A stretch of DNA of 64,000 nt. Origin: Sympetrum striolatum. Lineage: Eukaryota; Arthropoda; Insecta; Odonata; Libellulidae. Positions 11,393-24,283 of this stretch are shown here, piece after piece. The number at the start of each line of letters is the position of its first letter. The first letter of the stretch is position 1. The stretch covers positions 1,860,001 to 1,924,000 of the forward strand of contig OX388351.1 in assembly GCA_947579665.1 (NCBI GenBank). The letters run 5' to 3'. A model generated the notes under the pieces. It saw only the letters and a program-made list of their open reading frames with translations. It was not told the DNA's origin and ran no database searches. A program made the position numbers and the translations under genes.

Positions 11393-13852
11393 TTTAGTGA
11401 GACCAAGCATCAAGCGATGGACCATGGTGCACGGTAAGTTAAACATTACGGCTGCTTTGAAAATTCCTAATTTAAATTTAAATACTTTCGATATACTAGA
11501 TTAAGTTACTTTTTTTCCGTTTTTCTACAACTTAATATAGATTTTATTATATTCCTTTATCATTTTAGTTTACCAATCATAGGATTCTCAATGAAAAATA
11601 AGGGGAAATGAGGCATTAGTGAGACCAAGCATCAAGCGATGGACAATGGTGCACGATAAGAAGAAACGTAACAGCTGCGTTGAAAATTCCTAATTTTAGT
11701 TTAAATACTTTCGTTATACTAGATTAAGTTGCATTTTTTCGGTTTTTCAACAACTTAATATAGATTTTATTATATTCCTTTCCCATTTTAGTTTACCAAT
11801 CATAGGATTCTCAATGAGAAATAAGGGGAAATGAAACTTTAGTGAGACCAAGCATCAAGCGATGGACAATGGTACACGATAAGTTGAAATATTACAGCTG
11901 CTTTGAAAATTCCTAATTTTTGTTTAAATACTTTCGAACTACTAGATTAAGTTGCATTTTTTTCGGTTTTTCAACAACATAATATATATTTTGTTATATT
12001 CCTTTCCCATTTTAGTTTACCAATCATAGGATTTGAAATGAAAAATAAGGGGAAATTAGGCTTTAGTGAGACCAAGCATCAAGCGATGGACCATGGTTCA
12101 CGATAAGTAGAAACATTAGCTCTGCTTTGAAAATTCCTAATTTTAGTTTAAATAATTTCGATATACTAGATTACGTTGCTTTTTTTCGGTTTTTCAATAA
12201 AATAATATAGATTTTATTATATTCCTTTCCCATTTTAGGTTACCAATCATAGGATTCGAATTGAAAAATAAGGGGAAATTAGGCTTTAGTGAGACCAAGC
12301 ATCAAGCGATGGACCATGGTGCACGGTAAGTAGAGACATTACGGCTGCTTTGAAAATTCCTAATTTTAGTTTAAATACTTTCGATGTACTAGATTAAGTT
12401 TCATTTTCTTCGGTTTTTCAAAAACTTAATATAGATTTTATTACATTCCTTTCCCATTTTAGTTTACCAATCATAGGATTCTCAATGAAAAATAAGGGGA
12501 AATGAGGCTTTAGTGAGACCAAGCATCAAGCGATTGACCATGATGCACGGTAAGAAAAACATTACGGCTGCCTTGAAAATTCCTAATTTTAGTTTAAATA
12601 CTTTCTATATACTAGATTAAGTTGCATTTTCTTCGGTTTTTCAACAATTTACTATAGATTTTATTATATTCGTTACCCATTTTAGTTTACCAATCATAGG
12701 ATTCTCAATGAAAATTAAGGGGAAAAGAGGGTTTATTGAAACCAAGTATCAAGCGATGGACCATGGTGCACGATAACTATTAACATTACAGCTGCTTTGA
12801 GAATTCCTAATTTTAGTTTAAATACTTTCGATATACTAGATTACGTTGCTTTTTTTCGGTTTTTCAACAACTTAATATAGATTTTATTATATTCCTTTCC
12901 CATTTTAGTTTACCAATCATAGGATTCTCAATGAGAAATAAGGGGAAATGAGGCTTTAGTGAGACCAAGCATCAAGCGATTGACCATGGTCACGATAAGT
13001 AGAAATATTACAGCTGCTTTGAAAATTCCTAATTTTAGTTTAAATACTTTCGATATACTAGATTAAGTTGCTTTTTTTCGGTTTTTTCAATAAATTAATA
13101 TAGATTTTATTATATTCCTTTCCCATTTTAGGTTACCAATCATAGGATTCGAAATGAAAAATAAGGGGAAATTAGGCTTTAGTGAGACCAAGCATCAAGC
13201 GATGGACCATGGTGCACGGTAAGTAGAGACATTACGGCTGCTTTGAAAATTCCTAATTTTAGTTTAAATACTTTCGATATACTTGATAAAGTTGCATTTT
13301 TTTCGGTTTTTCAACAACTTAATATATATTTTATTATATTCCCTTCCCATTTTAGTTTACCAATCATAGGATTCTCAATGAAAAATAAGGGGAAATGATG
13401 CTTCAGTGAGACCAAGCATCAAGCGATGGACCATGGTGCACGGTAAGTAGAAACATTACGGCTGCTTTGAAAATTCCTAATTTTAGTTTAAATACTTTCG
13501 ATATACTAGCTGGAGTTGCTTTTTTTCGGTTATTCAACAACATAATATATATTTTGTTATATTCCTTTCCCATTTTAGTTTACCAATCATAGGATTCTCA
13601 ATGAAAAATAAGGGGAAATGAGGCTTTAGTGAGACCAAGCATCAAGCGATGGACAATGGTGCACGATAAGTTGAAATATTAAAGCTGCTTTGAAAATTCC
13701 TAATTTTAGTTTAAATACTTTCGATATACTTGATAAAGTTGCATTTTTTTCGGTTTTTCAACAACTTAATATAGATTTTATTATATTCCTTTCCCATTTT
13801 AGTTTACCAATCATAGGATTCGAAATGAAAAATAAGGGGAAATTAGGCTTTA
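11393..13852 (+). repeat. Block A module P, copy 3
   Basis: Begins with the same diagnostic monomer as position 1 (offset 11,392 = 51 monomers) and keeps the same 11-monomer order. Distinguishing changes shared with the 16,755 copy include TTTCGTTATACTAG at about 11,711, so these two P copies are sisters. AATAATTTCG at about 12,151 is private to this copy. Confidence 0.9.
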
Positions 13853-16754
13853 GTGAGACCAAGCATCAAGCGATGGACCATGGTGCACGGTAAGTAAAGA
13901 CATTACGGCTGCTTTGAAAATTTCTAATTTTAGTTTAAATACTTTCGATATACTTGATAAAGTTGCATTTTTTTCGGTTTTTCAACAACTTAATATATAT
14001 TTTATTATATTCCATTCCCATTTTAGTTTACCAATCATAGGATTCTCAATGAAAAATATGGGGAAATGAGGCTTTGTGAGACCAAGCATCAAGCGATGGA
14101 CCATGGTGCACGATAAGTAGAAACATTACGGATGCTTTGAAAATTCCTAATTTTAGTTTAAATACTTTCGATATACTAGATTAAGTTCCATTTTTTTCTG
14201 TTTTTCAACAACTTAATATAGATTTTTTATTATATTCCTTTCCCATTTTAGTTTACCAATCATAGGATTCTCAATGAAAAATAAGGGGAAATGAGTCTTT
14301 AGTGATACCAAGCATCAAGCGATGGACCATGGTGCACGATAAGTAGAAACATTACAGCTGCTTTGAAAATTCCTAATTTTAGTTTAAATACTTTCGATAT
14401 ACTAGATTAAGAAGCATTTTTACGGTTTTTCAAAACCTTTATATATATATTATGTTATTCCTTTCCCATTTTAGTTTACCAATCATAGGATTCGAAATGA
14501 AAAATAAGTGGAAATGAGGCTTTAGTATGACCAAGCATCAAGCGATGGACCATGGTGCACGGTAAGTTAAAACATTACGGCTGCTTTGAAAATTCCTAAT
14601 TTAAATTTAAATACTTTCGATATACTAGATTAAGTTGCTTTTTTTCGGTTTTTCTACAACTTAATATAGATTTTATTATATTCCTTTATCATTTTAGTTT
14701 ACCAATCATAGGATTCTCAATGAAAAATAAGGGAAAATGAGGCTTTAGTGAGACCAAGCATCAAGCGATGGACAATGGTGCACGATAAGAAGAAACGTTA
14801 CAGCTGCGTTGAAAATTACTAATTTTAGTTTAAATACTTTCGATATACTAGATTAAGTTGCTTTTTTTCGGTTTTTCTACAACTTAATATAGATTTTATT
14901 ATATTCCTTTATCATTTTAGTTTACCAATCATAGGATTCTCAATGAAAAATAAGGGGAAATGAGGCTTTGTGATACCAAGCATCAAGCGATGGACCATGG
15001 TGCACGGTAAGTAGAAACATTACGGCTGCTATGAAAATTCCTAATTTTAGTTTAAATACTTTCGATATACTAGATTAAGTTGCTTTTTTTCGGTTTTTCA
15101 ATAAATTAATATGGATTTTACTATATTTCTTTCCCATTTTAGGTTACCAATCATAGGATTCGAAATGAAAAATAAGGGGAAATTAGGCTTTAGTGAGACC
15201 AAGCATCAAGCGATGGACCATGGTGCACGGTAAGTAGAGACATTACGGCTGCTTTGAAAATTCCTAATTATAGTTTAAATACTTTCGATATACTAGATTA
15301 AGTTGCATTTTTTTCGGTTTTTCAAAAACTTAATATAAATTTTATTACATTCCTTTCCCATTTTAGTTTACCAATCATAGGATTCTCAATGAAAAATAAG
15401 GGGAAATGAGGCTTTAGTGAGACCAAGCATCAAGCGATTGACCATGATGCACGGTAAGAAAAACATTACGGCCACCTTGAAAATTCCTAATTTTAGTTTA
15501 AATACTTTCTATATACTAGATTAAGTTGCATTTTTTTCGGTTTTTCAACAACTTACTATACATTTTATTATATTCCTTACCCATTTTAGTTTACCAATCA
15601 TAGGATTCTCTATGAAAATTAAGGGGAAAAGAGGCTTTATTGAAACCAAGCATCAAGCGATGGACCATGGTGCACGATAACTATTAACATTACAGCTGCT
15701 TTGAAAATTCCTAATTTTAGTTTAAATACTTTCGATATACTAGATTAAGTTGCATTTTTGTCGGTTTTTCAACAACTTAATATAGATTTTATTATATTCA
15801 TTTTCCGATTTTAGTTTTCCAATCATAGGATTCTCAATGAGAAATAAGGTGAAATGAGGTTTTTGTGAGACCAAGCATCAAGCGATAGACCATGCTGCAC
15901 GGTAAGTAGAAACATTACGGCTGCTTTGAAAATTCCTAGTTTTAGTTTAAATACCTTCGATATACTAGATTAAGTTGCATTTTTTTCGGTGTTTCAAAAA
16001 CTTAATATATATTTTATTATATTCCTTTCCCATTTTGGTTTACCAATCATAGGATTCTCAATGAAAAATAAGGGGAAATGAGGCTTTAGTGAGACCAAGC
16101 ATCAAGCGATGGACCATGGTGCACGGTAAGTAGAGACATTACGGCTGCTTTGAAAATTCCTAATTTTAGTTTAAATACTTTCGAAATACTTGACAAAGTT
16201 GCATTTTTTTCGGTTTTTCAACAACTGAATATATATTTTATTATATTTCTTTCCCATTTTAGTTTACCAATCATAGGATTCTCAATGAAAAATAAGGGGA
16301 AATGATGCTTTAGTGAGAACAAGCGTCAAGCGATGGACAATGGTACACGATAAGTAGAAATATTACAGCTGCTTTGAAAATTCCTAATTTTAGTTTAAAT
16401 ACTTTCGAACTACTAGATTAAGTTGCATTTTTTTCGGTTTTTCATCAACATAATATATATTTTGTTATATTCCTTTCCCATTTTAGTTTACCAATCATAG
16501 GATTCTCAATGAAAAATAAGGGGAATAGAGGCTTTAGTGAGACCAAGCATCAAGCGATGGACCATGGTGCATCATAAGTAGAAAAATTACAGCTGCTTTG
16601 AAAATTCCTAATTTTAGTTTAAATACTTTCGATATACTGGATCATGTTGCTTTTTTCGGTTATTCAATAAATTAATATAGATTTTATTATATTTCTTTCC
16701 CATTTTAGGTTACCAATCATAGGATTCGAAATGAAAAATAAGGGGAAATTAGGC
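13853..16754 (+). repeat. Block A module R, copy 2
   Basis: Tandem copy of 8,491-11,392 at exactly +5,362. The pair R+P therefore occurs twice in a row (8,491-13,852 and 13,853-19,214). Differences seen: GAGACC for GATACC near 14,079, CCTTTCCC for CCTTTTCC near 14,460, TAGTTTTAGTTT for TAGTTTTAATTT near 15,943, and TTTTTTCGG for TTTCTCGG near 15,984. Confidence 0.9.
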
Positions 16755-19214
16755 TTTAGTGAGACCAAGCATCAAGCGATGGACCATGGTGCACGGTAAG
16801 TTAAACATTACGGCTGCTTTGAAAATTCCTAATTTAAATTTAAATACTTTCGATATACTAGATTAAGTTACTTTTTTTCCGTTTTTCTACAACTTAATAT
16901 AGATTTTATTATATTCCTTTATCATTTTAGTTTACCAATCATAGGATTCTCAATGAAAAATAAGGGGAAATGAGGCATTAGTGAGACCAAGCATCAAGCG
17001 ATGGACAATGGTGCACGATAAGAAGAAACGTAACAGCTGCGTTGAAAATTCCTAATTTTAGTTTAAATACTTTCGTTATACTAGATTAAGTTGCATTTTT
17101 TCGGTTTTTCAACAACTTAATATAGATTTTATTATATTCCTTTCCCATTTTAGTTTACCAATCATAGGATTCTCAATGAGAAATAAGGGGAAATGAAACT
17201 TTAGTGAGACCAAGCATCAAGCGATGGACAATGGTACACGATAAGTTGAAATATTACAGCTGCTTTGAAAATTCCTAATTTTTGTTTAAATACTTTCGAA
17301 CTACTAGATTAAGTTGCATTTTTTTCGGTTTTTCAACAACATAATATATATTTTGTTATATTCCTTTCCCATTTTAGTTTACCAATCATAGGATTTGAAA
17401 TGAAAAATAAGGGGAAATTAGGCTTTAGTGAGACCAAGCATCAAGCGATGGACCATGGTTCACGATAAGTAGAAACATTAGCTCTGCTTTGAAAATTCCT
17501 AATTTTAGTTTAAATACTTTCGATATACTAGATTACGTTGCTTTTTTTCGGTTTTTCAATAAAATAATATAGATTTTATTATATTCCTTTCCCATTTTAG
17601 GTTACCAATCATAGGATTCGAATTGAAAAATAAGGGGAAATTAGGCTTTAGTGAGACCAAGCATCAAGCGATGGACCATGGTGCACGGTAAGTAGAGACA
17701 TTACGGCTGCTTTGAAAATTCCTAATTTTAGTTTAAATACTTTCGATGTACTAGATTAAGTTTCATTTTCTTCGGTTTTTCAAAAACTTAATATAGATTT
17801 TATTACATTCCTTTCCCATTTTAGTTTACCAATCATAGGATTCTCAATGAAAAATAAGGGGAAATGAGGCTTTAGTGAGACCAAGCATCAAGCGATTGAC
17901 CATGATGCACGGTAAGAAAAACATTACGGCTGCCTTGAAAATTCCTAATTTTAGTTTAAATACTTTCTATATACTAGATTAAGTTGCATTTTCTTCGGTT
18001 TTTCAACAATTTACTATAGATTTTATTATATTCGTTACCCATTTTAGTTTACCAATCATAGGATTCTCAATGAAAATTAAGGGGAAAAGAGGGTTTATTG
18101 AAACCAAGTATCAAGCGATGGACCATGGTGCACGATAACTATTAACATTACAGCTGCTTTGAGAATTCCTAATTTTAGTTTAAATACTTTCGATATACTA
18201 GATTACGTTGCTTTTTTTCGGTTTTTCAACAACTTAATATAGATTTTATTATATTCCTTTCCCATTTTAGTTTACCAATCATAGGATTCTCAATGAGAAA
18301 TAAGGGGAAATGAGGCTTTAGTGAGACCAAGCATCAAGCGATTGACCATGGTCACGATAAGTAGAAATATTACAGCTGCTTTGAAAATTCCTAATTTTAG
18401 TTTAAATACTTTCGATATACTAGATTAAGTTGCTTTTTTTCGGTTTTTTCAATAAATTAATATAGATTTTATTATATTCCTTTCCCATTTTAGGTTACCA
18501 ATCATAGGATTCGAAATGAAAAATAAGGGGAAATTAGGCTTTAGTGAGACCAAGCATCAAGCGATGGACCATGGTGCACGGTAAGTAGAGACATTACGGC
18601 TGCTTTGAAAATTCCTAATTTTAGTTTAAATACTTTCGATATACTTGATAAAGTTGCATTTTTTTCGGTTTTTCAACAACTTAATATATATTTTATTATA
18701 TTCCCTTCCCATTTTAGTTTACCAATCATAGGATTCTCAATGAAAAATAAGGGGAAATGATGCTTCAGTGAGACCAAGCATCAAGCGATGGACCATGGTG
18801 CACGGTAAGTAGAAACATTACGGCTGCTTTGAAAATTCCTAATTTTAGTTTAAATACTTTCGATATACTAGCTGGAGTTGCTTTTTTTCGGTTATTCAAC
18901 AACATAATATATATTTTGTTATATTCCTTTCCCATTTTAGTTTACCAATCATAGGATTCTCAATGAAAAATAAGGGGAAATGAGGCTTTAGTGAGACCAA
19001 GCATCAAGCGATGGACAATGGTGCACGATAAGTTGAAATATTAAAGCTGCTTTGAAAATTCCTAATTTTAGTTTAAATACTTTCGATATACTTGATAAAG
19101 TTGCATTTTTTTCGGTTTTTCAACAACTTAATATAGATTTTATTATATTCCTTTCCCATTTTAGTTTACCAATCATAGGATTCGAAATGAAAAATAAGGG
19201 GAAATTAGGCTTTA
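16755..19214 (+). repeat. Block A module P, copy 4
   Basis: Offset 16,754 bp (75 monomers) from position 1 and 5,362 from copy 3. It lies at the overlap of two duplications: as the P half of the second R+P unit, and as the start of a 7.5-kb segment (16,755-24,283) matching 1-7,530. Confidence 0.9.
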
Positions 19215-22200
19215 GTGAGACCAAGCATCAAGCGATGGACCATGGTGCACGGTAAGTAGAGACATTACGGCTGCTTTGAAAATTCCTAATTTTAGTTTAA
19301 ATACTTTCGATATACTAGCTGGAGTTGCTTTTTTTCGGTTTTTCAACAACTTAATATAGATTTTATTATATTCCTTTTCCATTTTAGTTTACCAATCATA
19401 CGATTCTCAATGAGAAATAAGGGGAAATGAGGCTTTAGTGAGACCAAGCATCAAGCGATGGACCATGGTGCACGATAACTATTAACATTACAGCTGCTTT
19501 GAAAATTCCTAATTTTAGTTTAATTACTTTCGATATACTAGATTAAGTTGCATTTTTTTCGGTTTTTCAACAACTTAATATAGATTTTATTATATTCATT
19601 TTCCGATTTTAGTTTTCCAATCATAGGATTCTCAATGAGAAATAAGGTGAAATGAGGCTTTTGTGAGACCAAGCATCAAGCGATAGACCATGGTGCACGG
19701 TAAGTAGTGACATTACGGCTGCTTTGAAAATTCCTAATTTTAGTTTAAATACTTTCGAAATACTTGATAAAGTTGCATTTTTTTCGGTTTTTCAACAACT
19801 GAATATATATTTTATTATATTTCTTTCCCATTTTAGTTTACCAATCATAGGATTCTCAATGAAAAATAAGGGGAAATGATGCTTTAGTGAGACCAAGCAT
19901 CAAGCGATGGACAATAGTACACGATAAGAGAAATATTACAGCTGCTTTGAAAATTCCTAATTTTAGTTTAAATACTTTCGAACTACTAGATTAAGTTGCA
20001 TTTTTTCGGTTTTTCATCAACATAATATATATTTTGTTATATTCCTTTCCCATTTTAGTTTACCAATCATAGGATTCTCAGTGAAAAATAAGGGGAATAG
20101 AGGCTTTAGTGAGACCAAGCATCAAGCGATGGACCATGGTTCACGATAAGTAGAAACATTACCTCTGCTTTGAAAATTCCTAATTTTAGTTTAAATACTT
20201 TCGATATACTGGATTAAGTTGCTTTTTTTCGGTTTTTCAATAAATTAATATAGATTTTATTATATTCCTTTCCCATTTTTGGTTACCAATCATAGGATTC
20301 TCAATGAGAAATAAGGGGAAATGAAACTTTAGTGAGACCAAGCATCAAGCGATGGACAATGGTACACGATAAGTAGAAATATTACAGCTGCTTTGAAAAT
20401 TCCTAATTTTAGTTTAAATACTTTCGAACTACTAGATTAAGTTGCATTTTTTTCGGTTTTTCAACAACATAATATATATTTTGTTATATTCCTTTCCAAT
20501 TTTAGTTTACCAATCATAGGATTCTCAATGAAAAATAAGGGGAATAGAGGCTTTAGTGAGACCAAGCATCAAGCGATGGACCATGGTTCACGATAAGTAG
20601 AAACATTACCTCTGCTTTGAAAATTCCTAATTTTAGTTTAAATACTTTTGATATACTGGATCATGTTGCTTTTTTCGGTTATTCAATAAATTAATATAGA
20701 TTTTATTATATTTCTTTCCCATTTTAGGTTACCAATCATAGGATTCGAAATGAAAAATAAGGGGAAATTAGGCTTTAGTGAGACCAAGCATCAAGCGATG
20801 GACCATGGTGCACGGTAAGTTAAACATTACGGCTGCTTTGAAAATTCCTAATTTAAATTTAAATACTTTCGATATACTAGATTAAGTTACTTTTTTTCCG
20901 TTTTTCTACAACTTAATATAGATTTTATTATATTCCTTTATCATTTTAGTTTACCAATCATAGGATTCTCAATGAAAAATAAGGGGAAATGAGGCATTAG
21001 TGAGACCAAGCATCAAGCGATGGACAATGGTGCACGATAAGAAGAAACGTAACAGCTGCGTTGAAAATTCTAATTTTAGTTTAAAATCTTTCGATATACT
21101 AGATTAAGTTGCATTTTTTCGGTTTTTCAACAACTTAATATAGATTTTATTATATTCCTTTCCCATTTTAGTTTACCAATCATAGGATTCTCAATGAGAA
21201 ATAAGGGGAAATGAAACTTTAGTGAGACCAAGCATCAAGCGATGGACAATGGTACACGATATGTTGAAATATTACAGCTGCTTTGAAAATTCCTAATTTT
21301 TGTTTAAATACTTTCGAACTACTAGATTAAGTTGCATTTTTTTCGGTTTTTCAACAACATAATATATATTTTGTTATATTCCTTTCCCATTTTAGTTTAC
21401 CAATCATAGGATTTGAAATGAAAAATAAGGGGAAATTAGGCTTTAGTGAGACCAAGCATCAAGCGATGGACCATGGTTCACGATAAGTAGAAACATTAGC
21501 TCTGCTTTGAAAATTCCTAATTTTAGTTTAAATACTTTCGATATACTAGATTACGTTGCTTTTTTTCGGTTTTTCAATAAAATAATATAGATTTTATTAT
21601 ATTCCTTTCCCATTTTAGGTTACCAATCATAGGATTCGAATTGAAAAATAAGGGGAAATTAGGCTTTAGTGAGACCAAGCATCAAGCGATGGACCATGGT
21701 GCACGGTAAGTAGAGACATTACGGCTGCTTTGAAAATTCCTAATTTTAGTTTAAATACTTTCGATGTACTAGATTAAGTTTCATTTTCTTCGGTTTTTCA
21801 AAAACTTAATATAGATTTTATTACATTCCTTTCCCATTTTAGTTTACCAATCATAGGATTCTCAATGAAAAATAAGGGGAAATGAGGCTTTAGTGAGACC
21901 AAGCATCAAGCGATTGACCATGATGCACGGTAAGAAAAACATTACGGCTGCCTTGAAAATTCCTAATTTCAGTTTAAATACTTTCTATATACTAGATTAA
22001 GTTGCATTTTCTTCGGTTTTTCAACAACTTACTATAGATTTTATTATATTCGTTACCCATTTTAGTTTACCAATCATAGGATTCTCAATGAAAATTAAGG
22101 GGAAAAGAGGGTTTATTGAAACCAAGTATCAAGCGATGGACCATGGTGCACGATAACTATTAACATTACAGCTGCTTTGAGAATTCCTAATTTTAGTTTA

Positions 22201-24283
22201 AATACTTTCGATATACTAGATTACGTTGCTTTTTTTCGGTTTTTCAACAACTTAATATAGATTTTATTATATTCCTTTCCCATTTTAGTTTACCAATCAT
22301 AGGATTCTCAATGAGAAATAAGGGGAAATGAGGCTTTAGTGAGACCAAGCATCAAGCGATTGACCATGGTCACGATAAGTAGAAATATTACAGCTGCTTT
22401 GAAAATTCCTAATTTTAGTTTAAATACTTTCGATATACTAGATTAAGTTGCTTTTTTTCGGTTTTTTCAATAAATTAATATAGATTTTATTATATTCCTT
22501 TCCCATTTTAGGTTACCAATCATAGGATTCGAAATGAAAAATAAGGGGAAATTAGGCTTTAGTGAGACCAAGCATCAAGCGATGGACCATGGTGCACGGT
22601 AAGTAGAGACATTACGGCTGCTTTGAAAATTCCTAATTTTAGTTTAAATACTTTCGATATACTTGATAAAGTTGCATTTTTTTCGGTTTTTCAACAACTT
22701 AATATATATTTTATTATATTCCCTTCCCATTTTAGTTTACCAATCATAGGATTCTCAATGAAAAATAAGGGGAAATGATGCTTCAGTGAGACCAAGCATC
22801 AAGCGATGGACCATGGTGCACGGTAAGTAGAAACATTACGGCTGCTTTGAAAATTCCTAATTTTAGTTTAAATACTTTCGATATACTAGCTGGAGTTGCT
22901 TTTTTTCGGTTATTCAACAACATAATATATATTTTGTTATATTCCTTTCCCATTTTAGTTTACCAATCATAGGATTCTCAATGAAAAATAAGGGGAAATG
23001 AGGCTTTAGTGAGACCAAGCATCAAGCGATGGACAATGGTGCACGATAAGTTGAAATATTAAAGCTGCTTTGAAAATTCCTAATTTTAGTTTAAATACTT
23101 TCCATACACTAGATTAAGTTCCATTTTTTTCGGTTTTTCAATCACTTTATATGGATTTTATTATATTCCTTTCCCATTTTAGTTTACCAATCATAGGATT
23201 CTCAATGATAATAAAGGGGAAATGGGGCTTTAGTGAGACCAAGTATCAAGCGATGGACCATGGTGCACGGTAAGTAGAGACATTACGGCTGCTTCGAAAA
23301 TTCCTAATTTTAGTTTAAATACTTTCGATATACTTGATAAAGTTGCATTTTTTTCGGTTTTTCAACAACTTAATATAGATTTTATTATATTCCTTTCCCA
23401 TTTTAGTTTACCAATCATAGGATTCGAAATGAAAAATAAGGGGAAATTAGGCTTTAGTGAGACCAAGCATCAAGCGATGGACCATGGTGCACGGTAAGTA
23501 GAGACATTACGGCTGCTTTGAAAATTCCTAATTTTAGTTTAAATACTTTCGATATACTAGCTGGAGTTGCTTTTTTTCGGTTTTTCAACAACTTAATATA
23601 GATTTTATTATATTCCTTTTCCATTTTAGTTTACCAATCATACGATTCTCAATGAGAAATAAGGGGAAATGAGGCTTTAGTGAGACCAAGCATCAAGCGA
23701 TGGACAATGGTGCACGATAAGTAAAAATATTACAGCTGCTTTGAAAATTCCTAATTTTAATTTAAATACTTTCGATACACTAGATTAAGTTGAATTTTTT
23801 TTCGGTTTTTCAACAATTTAATATATTTTTTATTATATTCCTCTCCCATTTTAGTTTACCAATCATAGGATTCTCAATGAAAAATAAGGGGAAATTAGGC
23901 TTTAGTGAGACCAAGCATCAAGCGATGGACCATGAGGCACGAGAGGTAGAAACAATACGGCTGCTCTGAAAATTCCTAATTTTAGTTTAAATACTTTCGA
24001 TATACTAGATTAAGTAGCATTTTTACGGTTTTTCAAAACTTAATATATATATTTTTATATTCCTTTCCCATTTTAGTTTACCAATCATAGGATTCTCAAT
24101 GAAAAATAAGGGGAAAATAGGCTTTAGTGAGACCAAGCATCAAGCAATGGACAATGGTGCACGATAAGAAGAAACGTTACAGCTGCGTTGAAAATTCCTA
24201 ATTTTAGTTTAAATACTTTCGATATACTAGATTAAGTTGAATTTTTTTCGGTTTTTCAATAAATTAATATGGATTTTACTATA
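19215..24283 (+). repeat. Block A module Q, copy 2 (truncated)
   Basis: Matches 2,461 to about 7,530 at an offset near 16,754, with small indels such as CGATAAGAGAAAT at 19,923 where copy 1 has CGATAAGTAGAAA. The match stops at about 24,283: copy 1 continues ATATTCCTTTCCCATTTTAG whereas this copy reads ATATTTCTTTCCCATTCTAG and then joins a different monomer order. Confidence 0.85.
20774..23101 (+). repeat. Block A module P, copy 5 (inside Q copy 2)
   Basis: Starts with the GGTAAGTTAAACATTACGG / AATTTAAATTTAAAT monomer, 4,019 bp after copy 4, and parallels copy 2 (4,021-6,348) including the missing C near 21,069. Private changes include TTTAAAATCTTTCG near 21,081 and CGATATGTTG near 21,258. 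It is followed by the same extra monomer (23,102-23,324) that follows copy 2. Confidence 0.88.
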
